Made by a program: the position numbers and the translations under genes. A stretch of 64,000 nt of DNA from Acanthosepion esculentum. Lineage: Eukaryota > Mollusca > Cephalopoda > Sepiida > Sepiidae. Positions 52,431-63,509 of the stretch are shown piece after piece. Location: positions 18,060,684-18,124,683 of the forward strand of contig OZ038517.1 of the NCBI GenBank assembly GCA_964036315.1, in the 5' to 3' direction. Within the stretch, counting starts at the first letter, position 1, and the number at the start of each line of letters is the position of its first letter. A model generated the notes under the pieces. That model did not search any database. It saw only the letters and a program-made list of their open reading frames with translations, and was not told the origin of the DNA.

Positions 52431-53260
52431 TAATCTTGCATGAGGCTGGCTCAGTGCTAAAAGCATGAACTACTTAGTACAAAATATTTACTTATATTAT
52501 AATCAATTACAAAGTTATTTCGGGGACAAGAAAAAGATCGATTTAGAGTTTTTATTTCTTTCTTTCAAAGAGAATCAGATTTCGAAATATGAATTTTACA
52601 CTGAAATGAATCCCGGACAATGCCGGATATCCCTGTTCATTAACAATAGTTACGTCAATTTTAAAATGGATATTAAACTGCACATATAAATAACGCTGTA
52701 GAATTGAAAGCATTTTTGTAAGAAGCTATATATGAAGCATCCAGCAATCGATAGGATTTTTCGGATTTTCAATCTCGGGTCTCTGCCATGAGTAAGACAC
52801 AAAGAGAATAAATATCTATTGTCAAGGTAATTGCACAAGTGTCGCTTTTTATTGGCTCCACTGAATTGAACAGTCGACCTTGTGACCTCCAGTCCGATGA
52901 ACTAACAATGGATTCATTGTTCGCTGACGATCGAGAAAGAGCTTCATAATAGCAGTAAACTATCGATCGGAATTTGTAAAGATTAGCGTTTCGTTGCAAC
53001 CTTTGTTGGCCAAAAATAAAAACGAAAGACGCCAACGAAGAAAGGGATGAGCAATTTGAAGTTCTCGCGATGTAAATGACCTTGACTTTGTCGACAGTGT
53101 TGGCGCCGGTCATCGTAATTCTGCGTATCAACTGATCGATTCATTTATTTTTTTTATGGCTTATCAACCCTTTCGAAGCCTGTTTAAAGTCAGAAAATAT
53201 TTTCAGGTTGTAAGGATTATTTTGGGAGATAATAAAGATTTAGCGATACAAACTAATTAA
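52428..53260. other. Unassigned, low-repeat stretch
   Basis: Holds an open frame of 74 codons on plus (52465-52689) and 120 codons on minus (53131-52769); neither resembles a family I know, and both lengths can occur by chance. Otherwise single-copy in the window. Confidence 0.35.
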
Positions 53261-53261
53261 C

Positions 53262-53430
53262 CCATATCTGGGGGGTAGGGGAAAAAAGTTGATTCACACC
53301 TAATAGTATTTGGTAAACAAACAAGAAATCATAATGTGGATATAAAGTGGGGGATCAATTTTATATTACAATCAATATATAAACTAATCCCTCATATTGT
53401 GGTCACGGCAGTTTCTATATATTTATATTC
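53262..53430. repeat. Family K block with a SINE C-like edge
   Basis: ATGTGGATATAAAGTGGGGG at 53335 to CAGTTTCTATA matches 19262-19355. 53262-53320 resembles 41010-41060. 53431-53538 unassigned. Confidence 0.55.
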
Positions 53431-53538
53431 CACAGAATGTAAATAAATCTAAAAGACATGCCTACAATATATTATAACGTGGCTATAAACAATTCCGTGC
53501 CATCATTCATTACATCAGTCGCATATCTAAGCTTACAG

Positions 53539-53650
53539 CACGTGATATTCCGATGCGGTCACCCGCCTAGGTACTGACTAGGTTAAACGTTGCTTAACTT
53601 TGGTGATCATATGTGAACCAGTATTTCTACGTGATATGGCCGTAAGCCTG
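53539..53650 (-). pseudogene. 5S rRNA-like sequence, copy 3 (best preserved)
   Basis: Complement reads GCTTACGGCCATATCACGTA, then ATCACCAAAGTTAAGCAACG, GGCGGGTGACCGCATCGGAA and CACGTGCTGTAAGC: both ends, A-box region and C-box region of 5S rRNA in correct spacing, about 112 bp. Single isolated copy with several substitutions, so a pseudogene or 5S-derived SINE head is more likely than a working gene. Confidence 0.8.
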
Positions 53651-54088
53651 CCGAAAAGGAACACCATAGCAAACTTTAATTTGGAACTCCATACTACCCC
53701 GGCACTGGCTGGGGTAGTTTGAAATTAATATTAGCTCAAGCACCAGGGTTGGGGATAATCATCTTCATGCAGTACCTCACATTCAGGAGTGTCCTGGAGT
53801 AGTCATTTCTCGGTGCCTGAGGCTTTCCTAAAAGAGGAATTAGCGAGTGGTTTTGAGCAATTTTTCTACGCGATTGCTGTAAAACCCACTTTAAACCTTG
53901 ACCATGTGTCACATTCGGTAGAGACGAGGCCACAGTGAAAATTCCTCATATATCTCCGGCATCGGCTGAGGAAGTTTGAAATGAATATATTCAAGTTCCT
54001 AAGAGACTATCCCCGACGCAGGCAGTACCTTTCCTTCGGCAGTGTGCTGGGTTTATTAACAAGCACCTGAAACGTTCCCAAAAGTAAT
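53651..54088. repeat. Duplicated module of unknown type
   Basis: CCGGCACTGGCTGGGGTAGT at 53699 parallels CCGGCATCGGCTGAGGAAGT at 53957, with about 250 bp of parallel sequence after each. A related block (CCTTGTCTAACAATC) recurs at 54430 and 55070. Confidence 0.5.
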
Positions 54089-54365
54089 TCTGGGTATGAT
54101 AGTAACGGCCTCTGAGAGGGAGATTGAAGGTTTTGGGGACGTCGAACCACGACTTAATGGCTGTTGTTCCCAGGTCCACCCTGCCCCGGGGTCGTAGCAC
54201 CTGTTAGGGTCGCAGCTATGGGCAAATAGTGACCACCCCAAACAAAATCAAAACACTATGAATGTATAAATATAATTTTTATAGTAAAAATGTTCAAAAC
54301 GTGTTCAAGATATTCTGATTTTAGATAATCCATAGAGATTGATGTGCCGCGAAACAAAATCACCC
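54089..54365 (-). mobile_element. Retroposon family D, copy 4, shortened
   Basis: CCCAGGTCCACCCTGCCCCG and TGTTAGGGTCGCAGCTATGG on plus; at the other end AGATTGATGTGCCGCGAAAC. The ATTGCTGG repeats are mostly lost. Confidence 0.7.
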
Positions 54366-54374
54366 AACATGAAG

Positions 54375-54650
54375 GGAAGTGCAAAGGCGGTTTCAGTAAT
54401 TTTTCCACGCTATGTAACCCACTTCAATCCTCGACCTTGTCTAACAATCGGTAGCGACTTTGACGCACTGAAAAATCCCTCTTTACATTGGAACCAATTT
54501 AGTCTGTCGGAAGTAATGTTTTTTTTTTATTATACGGATTTAATGTTAGGAGTAAAGAGAACGCAAATATCCCAGGATTCAGAAGCTAGCCTGTTTCCTT
54601 CTCAATTGTAGAACAAGGGTATACTAATAGGTAATATCTGTTTTTCTTTA
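54375..54650. repeat. Tandem duplicate flank, copy 1
   Basis: CCTCGACCTTGTCTAACAAT, GTCGGAAGTAATGTTTT and GGATTTAATGTTAGGAGTAA recur in order at 55065-55170. Confidence 0.8.
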
Positions 54651-55010
54651 AGTACACCCTTGTGCAAATTAAGACATTCCTTGCAGATTGACAGATTCTC
54701 GATTGGATTTAAATCAGGTGAGTTTCCGAGCCAGTACTTAGATTTACTCACTGGTAAGGCTTGCCAGTGTGTTCGTGCAATGCTACAATTTTCGTACGCT
54801 TCCTTGGAGTAACGTCCATCGCAGACAATGGTCGTGGGACAACTAATCGACAGTCGAGATAATAGCGTCTGGGTGTGATAAAAATCTAATACAATCATGG
54901 ATGACGTAATATTTTTCAAGGCCAACTAATTTTCATCATACACCCCGAAAATAGATTCATATTACTGCATACCACTGCAAATGACATAATCAGAGGAAAA
55001 AATATTATAT
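54651..55010 (-). mobile_element. Tc1-like element copy 2, right end missing
   Basis: Left end TACACCCTTGTGCAAATTAA. Minus strand reads TLLSRLSISCPTTIVCDGRY, ARTHWQALPVSKSKYWLGNS and PDLNPIENL, the DDE-domain end. Large internal deletion after the left end compared with 22202. Confidence 0.75.
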
Positions 55011-55239
55011 AAATTATTGTGAAATGCAGGGACGGTTTAAGTAAGTGAAGCCCACTTAAAACCTCGACCTTGTCTAACAATCCCTCAAAAAAGTTAGTCC
55101 GTCGGAAGTAATGTTTTATTATTATTATTTTTTTGAATTGCAACGGATTTAATGTTAGGAGTAAAGAGACAACAAATGTCCTAGGATTCAGAAACTAGTC
55201 TCCTTCCTTCTCAGTTGTAAAACAAGTTTTTTTTTAAGT
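55011..55239. repeat. Tandem duplicate flank, copy 2
   Basis: Same order as 54375-54650; the duplication period is about 590 bp and includes the Tc1 copy. Confidence 0.8.
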
Positions 55240-55640
55240 AAACCCTTGTGCAAATTAATTGAAACAAAACGAATAATTCCACTATTAATTAATTTTTTTT
55301 AAATATTTTTCAAATGAAACATAACCCAGTGCACATGTTAGTACTTCGTATGTCCATTTCACAAAATCATTCCTTGCAGATTAACCACAGATTCTCGATT
55401 GGATTTAAATCAGGAGAGTTTCCAAGCCAATCTATAGTACTTTGATTTGCTCACCGGTAAGGATTGCCAGTGTGTTTGTGCAGCGTTACAATTTTCATAC
55501 GCTTACTTGGAGTAACGTCCATCGCAGATAATGGTCGTATGACAACTAATCGACAGTCGAGACAATAGTGTCTGGGCCTAATCTGACGATATGGTGAAAG
55601 AAATGAAACAAAAGCGGTTGTTTCAACTAATTTGTACATA
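55240..55640 (-). mobile_element. Tc1-like element copy 3 with both ends
   Basis: Left AAACCCTTGTGCAAATTAAT, right complement TTTCAACTAATTTGTACATA then TGGTGTACA. Interior 400 bp, homologous to 22240-22540. 55641-55750 is a third partial flank copy (AGATTTAATAGCAAAATGAC). Confidence 0.7.
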
Positions 55641-55750
55641 TGGTGTACAACAGATTTAATAGCAAAATGACTACAAATGTCTTGAGGTTCCAAATCTTGT
55701 CCTTAGTATAATCACTTTCCTTCTTAATCGTGTTATGAATTTCGGTTAAA

Positions 55751-56329
55751 AGTAGGTACTCCAACTTAGTTTTCATACCTAAGGTTTAAAATGAATTTTA
55801 AAAAAATCAAAAGACATTATTGATGCTTTCATTTTTAGCTCTAGTTGAAAACTAAATGATTAAATTTACTATTTCCATTCAGCAAAATAATCTGGTGAAT
55901 TTCAAATACAAATTATATTGATTAGGATCTCAAATCTTTTGGTCGCTTTCAGAAAATTGATGAAAATCGATAAATATCGGCCATTTTGACACATTTGTAA
56001 ATAAATGTTTATTCTCGGTTTTGAATATCTCCCCAAAATAAAATAAAAAACTTTTTTGAAACTTTATTTGAGGAATATTAGCTGATTTAATGTATAATTC
56101 ATTTGATTTGAAAAAAAACATTATTTACTTTCAGTTTAAAATCCCAGAGAAACGGATTTTCAAAACAAACGATAGCGGTGATTACACGCTTATCACCGTC
56201 GCTTTCCACTTGTGCATCACTTAACAAGTGATGATAAAATCTGTCAACACCTTTACTGTTGTTCTACGGAGACTTTATCTATTGAAACATAATTTAAAGA
56301 AAATGACAGGTGGGGGTCTTTTTTATATA
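55751..56329. other. Unassigned stretch
   Basis: Nothing recognisable. Confidence 0.4.
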
Positions 56330-56642
56330 ATTTTAAAGCACAGTGGATAAAAACGTTGGTTAGATCCAGTGACAGGAGCCAAAGAGTGTGAGTCTCAATA
56401 CTCAGTTAAGGTAGTGGAGAACTTGGAGAGGGGAATTAACAGGAGATAACTGATAAGTGACATCCATTAAACATGGCACGTGGAACTAGAACAGTCTACC
56501 CCAGTGAGCGAAATAAAGGGTTCAGTTCGACATTCCAACCACCTGAAGAAGGCCGGAGCGTACAGCGGCCAAAACTTTGTAATAAATATGGCGAAAAAGA
56601 TGAGGACAGTAGTTCGAATAATGTAAATAATTTTAAAGTTCT
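56330..56642 (+). mobile_element. SINE family A, copy 4
   Basis: Head CACAGTGGATAAAAACGTTG, B box GTGTGAGTCTCAATAC, body with GGCACGTGGAACTAGAACAG, tail CTGAAGAAGGCCGGAGCGTA, GCGGCCAAAAC, ending GTTCGAATAATGTAAATAAT. 56643-56885 unassigned. Confidence 0.85.
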
Positions 56643-56885
56643 CAGTAATCATAAAAATGTTGGAAAATATTCTCCGTAATCTAAATTTAGCAAAGTTGAA
56701 TTTTGAATATACTATCGTTATCGTTCTTATTTTCTGATTATGTCGTGTGTGGTCGACCATACTTTCAAACGTGGAGCACGTTACGTAATATTTTATATAT
56801 ACATAACATTTTTTTTAATTTAATAAAAAATATTGGTCGTAAACGACTTTTATTGCGCTTTTCGGTTTTTGATACGTAAACATAG

Positions 56886-57400
56886 TTTAAGACACAAGGG
56901 GTGACAGGGTGTGGAAGAATTAGGAACAGAAACATTAATAATGAGCGGGAAGAGGAAAGAGTAATCAGGAGGACAGTAGATAGCGATTGGCATTGCATTT
57001 AAAAACATCTATCTATCTATCTATCTATCTTCCTTTTTTAATCGGTATCACCCTCATGTAAGGTAGTAAAGCCACTAAGGCACAAGGGGTTACAGGGTGT
57101 GGAAGAATTAGGAACAGAAACATTAATAATGAGCGGGAAGAGGAAAGCGTAATCAGGAGGACAGCAGATAGCGATTGGCATTGCATTTAAAAACATCTAT
57201 CTATCTATCTATCTATCTTCCTTTTTTAATCGGTATCACCCTCATGTAAGGTAGTAAAGCCACTAAGGCACAAGGGGTTACAGGGTGTGGAAGAATTAGT
57301 AACAGAAACATTAATAATGAGCGGGAAAAGAAAAGCGTAACCAGGAGGACAGCAGATAGCGATTGACATTACATTTAAATTTTTGCAGACTAAAGTTGGC
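56886..57400 (-). pseudogene. LINE 3' ends in tandem, minus orientation
   Basis: Three units of about 189 bp carrying CACAAGGGGTTACAGGGTGT and GCAATGCCAATCGCT complement, each joined by (ATCT)n and GGTATCACCCTCATGTAAGG. This matches the 3' UTR style of the CR1/Jockey-like LINE at 62769-62960 (AACCCCTTG...GGTGATACGCTT). Confidence 0.7.
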
Positions 57401-57790
57401 TTTCTGTTCATCATTATTAATGTTTGTGTTCCTAATTCTTCCACACTCTGTAACACCCCCCCTTTGTGTCTTAGTGGCTTTACTGGCCTTGCCTGTGAAA
57501 CTCCTCTCCGGCTCTATGCTTTCCATCCAACTTTGATCTTCAAAAATTTAAATGCAATGTCAATCACTATCTACTCTCCTCCTGATTACTCTTTTCTCTT
57601 CCCGCTCATTATTAATGTTTCTGTTCCTGATTCTTCCACACCCTGTAACCCCTTGTGTCTTAGTGGCTTTGGTGCCTTGCTTGTGGAACTCCCTTCCGGC
57701 TCCATGCTTTCCCGCCAACCTTAATCATTAAAAATTTAAATGTAACGTCAATTGCTATCTACTGCCCTCCTGATTACTCTTTTCTACCCC
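57401..57790 (+). pseudogene. LINE 3' ends, plus orientation, inverted to neighbours
   Basis: Two units with CTCATTATTAATGTTTCTGT, CACCCTGTAACCCCTTGTGT and VELPSGSMLSRQP coding. They mirror 56886-57400 around about 57400. Frames end in LINE-type ...VNRHL-like wording with stops. Confidence 0.7.
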
Positions 57791-58103
57791 CCCCCCATTA
57801 ACTTTATATTAGGAAACAAGGCTCACGCAGAAAAAGGATAAGCAAAAGACATTGTTACACATAAAATATGTATTTAACAAGATGTACAACATCAAACAAT
57901 GATGTGAAGGAAAGCATGCATTTAAGTAGGAAAAGGTTGAAGTAACCAAGAGTTGTCTCCCTTTATCTGTTATTTTAGTGTTCAATGAGAAATAGTCATT
58001 TGGTTCAAAGTTCACTGGAAGAATGTTCATAAGAGTCTCTTGTAATGATTGTTCTTGAAAGATATTGTTGTGTAAGAAGACTTTATGTGAGTTTTTACAA
58101 AGT
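57791..58103 (-). other. Sequence downstream of promoter repeat P, copy 2
   Basis: A minus-strand frame continues from the in-frame ATG of CACATGCGGAAC (about 58114) to a stop near 57809, about 100 codons (NILPVNFEPNDYFSLNTKIT, LLVTSTFSYLNACFPSHHCL). No family recognised. It may be a transcribed unit driven by the P promoter, or chance. Confidence 0.3.
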
Positions 58104-58378
58104 ATGTTCCGCATGTGAGTGGTGTGTGTGTGTGTGAGAAAATTGGCGCATGGTCTCAACTGTCGTGGATTCGTTTGGCAGTTGAAATCTCACTATGTTG
58201 GGATTAGAAAAATCATGGCTTAAATAAGCGACTATAGGCTCCAAATCGTTGCGCGGTAAGAATTATTCTTCACATGAAAGCGATCTGATTGGTTGGCATC
58301 GACCAATCAGCGAGCGAGCTTTGGGGAGACTTAAGAAAGCTTCTGTGATCCGCTTCTTCCAAAAGTGCACAAAATTGA
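58104..58378 (-). promoter_or_regulatory. Promoter-bearing repeat P, copy 2
   Basis: Inverted match to 39759-40029. Paired CCAAT boxes (TCTGATTGGTTGG and GACCAATCAGC orientation) at about 58276-58302 and the TATTTAAG box at about 58220 are kept although flanks differ, so these are conserved parts of the repeat. Confidence 0.55.
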
Positions 58379-59005
58379 GTATTTAAAATTAGAGCGATTA
58401 CAAAATTGTCGCATTACTGCGATTTGTAAATTGCCTGTAGAAATGTAGTGGTGATTTGTTTAACCAATGAATGTTTGGCGTTGTATGTGATTTTTATTTT
58501 TGTATGTACGTATGTTTGTGCGTAATAGATCCGCACAATATACATTTGATGTTTTCAATTCGCGAAATTTCAATGGTTTGTTGGTCCCGACGAAAAAAGA
58601 AGTGTTTATCTCTTTCCCTACCGATTGTACAAATGAAAAAGTCAGAGCAACAAAAGACAGTGTTCTATAACCCGAATGTCGGTTGGAATGACAATGAATC
58701 TTCTCAAAATGTTACGAACTGATTTGTTGATGTATATGAAACTATTATCATGTTTAAAGAGAAAATAAACCAGAATTGCATCAAGACGAAAAAAATAATG
58801 TCTGCGGATTCGAAATCTAGTCCTCAAATTCGTCTTCTTCGTTCTTAATTAAAATGATAAGTGAAAAAGTTATCTTAAAATTTTTATCTAGTGTGTGCTA
58901 CCGAACATCACCAAGCTGGTATCTAAAAGTTATTTCCTGATGATTCTGTTGTGTAGCAGAGTCTTATTCCCATAAAGTAAACTGGCTGTATCTATACTAT
59001 TGGTT
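58379..59005. other. Unassigned stretch
   Basis: Nothing recognisable. Confidence 0.4.
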
Positions 59006-59450
59006 GATTTTGTTTAGCGGCATAGCAACACTTCTATAGGTTATTTAATGCCGAAATGTAAATATTTTGTACGTAATTTTATACTTTGGGGGTAAAGGCA
59101 TGCTTAGATATATAGTTTTGAGATCATAAAATGTTTTGCTGGTAATTTTACTACAAAAATATATTAGTTGTATTTTTATATTTTTAGTGTTGTATAGTTA
59201 GTCATTTTGCTGTAAAAATGACCTGTTGATTTTTATTTGGTGGGGCTTTATTTACCCTTAGATGGGACCCTAACAGGTGTTATCAGGGGCCTTGCTGCCG
59301 GATGTAGTTTATTGTCATACCCAGGACTGAAATAGTGTCAAAGCGGCCTGCCAATGCAGACAAGAGGAATTAAGAGGTGGTTCCATGCTCCTGAAAACCT
59401 TCAATCTCTCGATCAGAGGCCTAGTTTATCGTCATACACTGAAAAATCAC
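59006..59450 (+). mobile_element. Retroposon family D, copy 5, rearranged
   Basis: TTTAGCGGCATAGCAACAC, TTATTTAATGCCGAAATG, GGGACCCTAACAGGTGTTAT, GCCTTGCTGCCGGATGTAGT. The 3' part is out of order (the GTGGTTCCATGCTCCTGAAA block follows the tail unit). Confidence 0.65.
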
Positions 59451-59639
59451 ATTAGAGAATTTGTTCCAGTTTCAATTAAGCTGGGTAAAGATTGTGCCTT
59501 CGACAGGACTCAAAGGCCAAATCTTTATTCGGCAGAATTTCTCAATCTAGACCGGCTCTTATTTATTTGACTGTTTAACAAAAAAAATAAACAAATATAT
59601 AAATAAATAAAAATAAAAACAGGGACAATAACTCAATTA

Positions 59640-60350
59640 TTTTTTTGTTAATGGTATATCGAATCCTTATGGGTCATTTAATGCCGAAATTTGACTTTCT
59701 TGGGAGCTTTGAAGTAATAAAAATATGATCTATGTTATTCTGCTTTCACAATTGAATACATGGTAGATGATACTCAGCTTTTGTGATTTAATTTGATTTG
59801 CTTGTTTAACAGCATATCGACTCCTTATGGGTCATTTAATGCCGAAATTTAATTTTCTTGGGAGCTTTGAAGTAATAAAAATATGATATATGTTATTCTG
59901 CTTTCACAGTTGAATACATGGTAGATGATACTCAACTTTTGTGCATATACATGTTTTTTGATTCACATATTTAGTTGCATATTAATCTCTATGGGTGATT
60001 TAATATCAAAATCTAAATATATTTTGCAAAATTTTTATACTTTCTGGGTAGTTTATAAAGCATAAAATGATTTCTGGTAATTTCACTACAAAAATATATT
60101 TTTATAAAAAAATTATTGCTTGTACTTTTATACTTGTCATTTTGCTACGAAAATGACCAGTTAATTTTTATTTGGAGGGGTTCGATATTTGCCCATAGCT
60201 GGGACCCTAATAGGTGCCACCACTCCCTGGTCAGTGTGGGCCTGGGAACAACTATGTTTCAGAGGTGGTTCCACGCTCCTGAAAATCTCCAATCTCCCGA
60301 TCTTTGCTGCCGGGTGTAGTTTATCGTCATACCCAGGACGATGTATCTAT
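59640..60350 (+). mobile_element. Retroposon family D, copy 6, with 158-bp internal duplication
   Basis: CTTATGGGTCATTTAATGCC occurs at 59667 and 59825 with about 150 bp of matching sequence after each. Then TTTCTGGTAATTTCACTAC units, TGCCCATAGCTGGGACCCTA, and one GTAGTTTATCGTCATACCCA unit at 60318. The least decayed GC-rich block. 59451-59639 unassigned. Confidence 0.7.
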
Positions 60351-60837
60351 ATGCCAGTTATAAGTTCGTCCAAGATCGACAGGGGTTGTTTGGGAGAAAA
60401 AAAAAATAGTCTTGCTTTTTCCAGAAAGTGGTAATAATGGTCTAGTCGAGATGATAAATTTAGTGTTTATGAGAACCAATGTCGGAGGGCAGGAGTAATT
60501 TTGGTCATGGGGAAAGAGAAATGAAATTTTGCTGCATGAATAATTGGAGAAAGAAAGCAGGAGAAGGTGGAGAAGACGAGTAGTGAAGAACGGGGATCGG
60601 AATAGGAATGTACGTGCAGGGGATTGTGTTCGGTAGGAGGGATAAATGAGAATGTTATACACATGACTTTGATAATGGTGATAGTAAAGAGGAAGACGGA
60701 AAGGGGAAAAGGAGGAAAGATTAAACAATGAAGGAGGAAAAAAGAAGGAGTTTCTGAAAATTAAATCTAATGAGAGATAGAGGAATAGCAGGAAGATATC
60801 ATGGTAGATGAAGGAAAAACCTTAAAAAGATGCCAAG
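60351..60837. other. Purine-rich unassigned stretch
   Basis: G and A dominate the plus strand from 60540. An open minus frame of 133 codons is composition-driven. Confidence 0.4.
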
Positions 60838-60962
60838 GTCAAAGAAGAAGAAGAAGAAGAAGAAGAACGGCTATCGATTTCTGTCTTTTCTCCTTCCATT
60901 TAATCTCTGCATGGCTCATCTTCCTCCTCCTCCTTCTTCAATAATAAGAAGAGAAGTTCAGA

Positions 60963-61041
<79 letters not shown>

Positions 61042-61738
61042 AAGAAGAAGATGATGACGAAAGGTTGATGAGAAGTAAAAGCGGCAAAGAAATTTCCGGA
61101 GAAAGACGTACAAAAATCGATCAGAAGAAGAAGTAGGAGGGGGAGGAAGAGGAGGTAAATGAGGAAGAGAAGAAAAAGGGGGAGAAGAAGAAGAACAAAG
61201 AAGAAGAAGAAGAAGAAGAAGAAGAAGATGGAGGAAAAGGAGTAAAAAAAGAAAATAAAGAGGAAAAAAGAAAAAAGAAAGAAAGAAAGACAATAATCGA
61301 GAAGAAGAAGAAGAAGAAGAAAATAAAGAGGAGAAAAAAGAACAGAAAGACAACAATCGAGAAGAAGAAGAAGAAGAAGAAGAAGAAGAAGAAGAAGAAG
61401 AAGAAGAAGAAGAAGAAGAAGAAGAAGAAGAAGAAGAAGGAGGAGGAGGAGGTGGTAGTGGTGGTTGTGGTGGTGGTGGAGGAGGAAGAGGAGGAGGAGG
61501 AGGAGGAGGAGGAGGAGGAGGAGGAGGAGGAGGAGGGAAAAAGACAGAAAAGAATGACGGGAAAATAAAGAGGAGAAAAAAGAAAAGAGAAGAAAAGAAA
61601 GGCAACAATGGATAAGAAGAAGAAAAAGAAGAAGAAAAAGGAAGAAAAAGAAGAAGAAGAAGCAGAAGAAGAAGAAGAACAAGAAGAAAAGGAAGAAGAA
61701 GAAGCAGAAAAAAAAAAGACTGAAAAGATAAAGGAAAG
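60838..61738. repeat. Homopurine (GAA)n/(GGA)n tract, about 900 bp
   Basis: Plus strand almost wholly A and G, with GAA, AAT and GGA blocks; the unit GAAAATAAAGAGGAGAAAAA recurs near 61250, 61320 and 61560. Several long frames (up to 282 codons) are artefacts of the repeat. Confidence 0.95.
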
Positions 61739-62157
61739 CACGACATTTTGTTTTGTTTTTTAATTAACTCGATGTTTACGTCAGAAAATGAAAAAGTTTT
61801 ACGCATGCGCCTAACGTGTATTGATTTTCGGGTTAAAAGGTGACAGGCGCTGTTAAGTGAATGGTTTTAGTGCAAGGAGTCGCCGCGAACAGAGGCGATA
61901 AAGAGTATCACAGAAATACACTCATTCAGAGATTTTATCTATTTTGTTTATCTCGTGGGTTGTTTCACTTTTCCTTTCCGCTCATGTCTAAGCGGAAATC
62001 TTGGAGACAATTGGCGCAGAAGAAAAGGTGACAAAGAATTACTCCGGGGCAGAGACAATGCTGGATACATGTGTCGCCATTAACCTATTTTTAAACGTAT
62101 GCATTCATATTACAAACAGAGTAGAGATAAGAACGAAGCTAAATAAAAAGACAAACA

Positions 62158-62160
<3 letters not shown>
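61739..62160. other. Unassigned stretch with promoter-like elements
   Basis: Contains CGCATGCGC at 61803-61811 (NRF1-type core) and TTTACGTCAG at 61776-61785 (CRE half site), about 25 bp apart. No TATA or gene follows. Confidence 0.3.

Positions 62161-62218
<58 letters not shown>
62161..62218. repeat. (TA)n array
   Basis: About 29 TA units; it abuts the truncated LINE. Confidence 0.98.
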
Positions 62219-62222
<4 letters not shown>

Positions 62223-62768
62223 TGGAACAAATACATCGAGTCAGTTGCATCATCCACCGCAAGGAAAGTTGGTTCCCTGTGCCGAGCCAGGAAATTTTTC
62301 TCCCCGGAATCGATCCTCCAAGTCTATAAATCGACCATTCGCCCTTGCATGGAGTATTGCTGCCATATATGGTCTGGGGCCCCTGCTGTTTGCCTCAGGG
62401 TTCTTGATAAGATCCAGAGACGGATATGCAATGTGATTGGCCCTGATCTGTCATCTCGTCTGCAGTCGCTCTCTCACAGACGCGATGTTGCCGCGCTCTG
62501 CCTTTTTTACAAGTACTTTCACGGTAATTGCTCCGAGGAGCTGCTTTCGCTTGTCCCTAGGCCTCGTCAATTTAAACCTACAAGGCTGGCATCCCGTTCC
62601 CACCCCTTCACCGTGGAAACTGTTAGATGTAGACGTCTCTTCTACTCCAATTGCTTCATGTCTCGCACATCTCGCCTATGGAACTCCCTTCCCTATTACT
62701 GTTTCCCTGACAAATACAATCTCCAACGGTTTAAGTGTAGCGTCAATCGACATCTCCAGTTGCCTTGA
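62217..62768 (+). pseudogene. CR1/Jockey-like LINE ORF2 C-terminus, 5'-truncated
   Basis: Open frame RWNKYIESVASSTARKVGSL, CRARKFFSPESILQVYKSTI, RPCMEYCCHIWSGAPAVCLR, RICNVIGPDLSSRLQSLSHR, TSRLWNSLPYYCFPDKYN, stop at 62766-62768. It continues, without overlap, where the left-edge reverse transcriptase stops, so both are parts of one family. 3' UTR runs to about 62962 and ends GGTGATACGCTTAAAAAATA plus (TA)n. No frameshift in 180 codons, yet the reverse transcriptase is missing. Confidence 0.85.
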
Positions 62769-62979
62769 TCTTCTCCACATCCTTTCATCTTTCATTCCTA
62801 TCTGCTCTCGCTCCAAATCTTCTGTAACCCCCTTGCCTTGATCGACCCACTGTCTTTCTCTTTCTCCACATCCTCTCCTTTACTATCTACTCTTCCTCCA
62901 AGCCTTCTATAACCCCTTGCGTGATAGTGGCCTCCAGCCTTGCTTGGGGTGATACGCTTAAAAAATATATATATATATA

Positions 62980-63509
62980 GTGATGCATGTTTCTTTAAAT
63001 TATATAGACAAGTGTTGTCTATTTATTTAATGTAAATTCTTTTCATATCGTCTAATAAACTTAATCATTGAAAGATGAAAGAAAATCACAATCTTGATAC
63101 ATATTTTTTAATTATTTAAAGACATTTTTATGTTTAACATTCATTTTTTTTTATAGATACAAGTATTTAAGTAAATGCTCTATTTATTTTTTATAATAAA
63201 CAGTATTAAATAACATTTACCGGCCTGAATGTCAGAGAAATTTTCATAGAAAATATTCGTCCTCCGACAGGATTCGAACCTGTATCCTATACAGAACCGT
63301 CATATAGCCTGACGTGCCTTAACCGATTCGGCCACTGAGGATCGTTCGGTTGGCAAGGTCGAATTTACTGCTTATAAACTTCAATCTTCCATGAATCTCT
63401 CACGTACATTCATAACTGCTCATATTTTTTAATCCTATCTAAGCTTTCGACTTACATAAGCCATTATCAAAGATGACAATTACATTACAATATATTAAAC
63501 AATACACAG

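Noticed and set aside
52769..53131. Host gene of 120 codons on the minus strand
   Set aside because: No domain, no splice or conservation evidence, and the length is possible by chance.
53539..53650. Working 5S rRNA gene
   Set aside because: Isolated copy with several substitutions, not in an array; kept as pseudogene or SINE head.
60900..61806. Several open frames of 200-280 codons on the minus strand
   Set aside because: Entirely within the homopurine tract; Leu/Phe/Ser/Pro homopolymers that change with frame.
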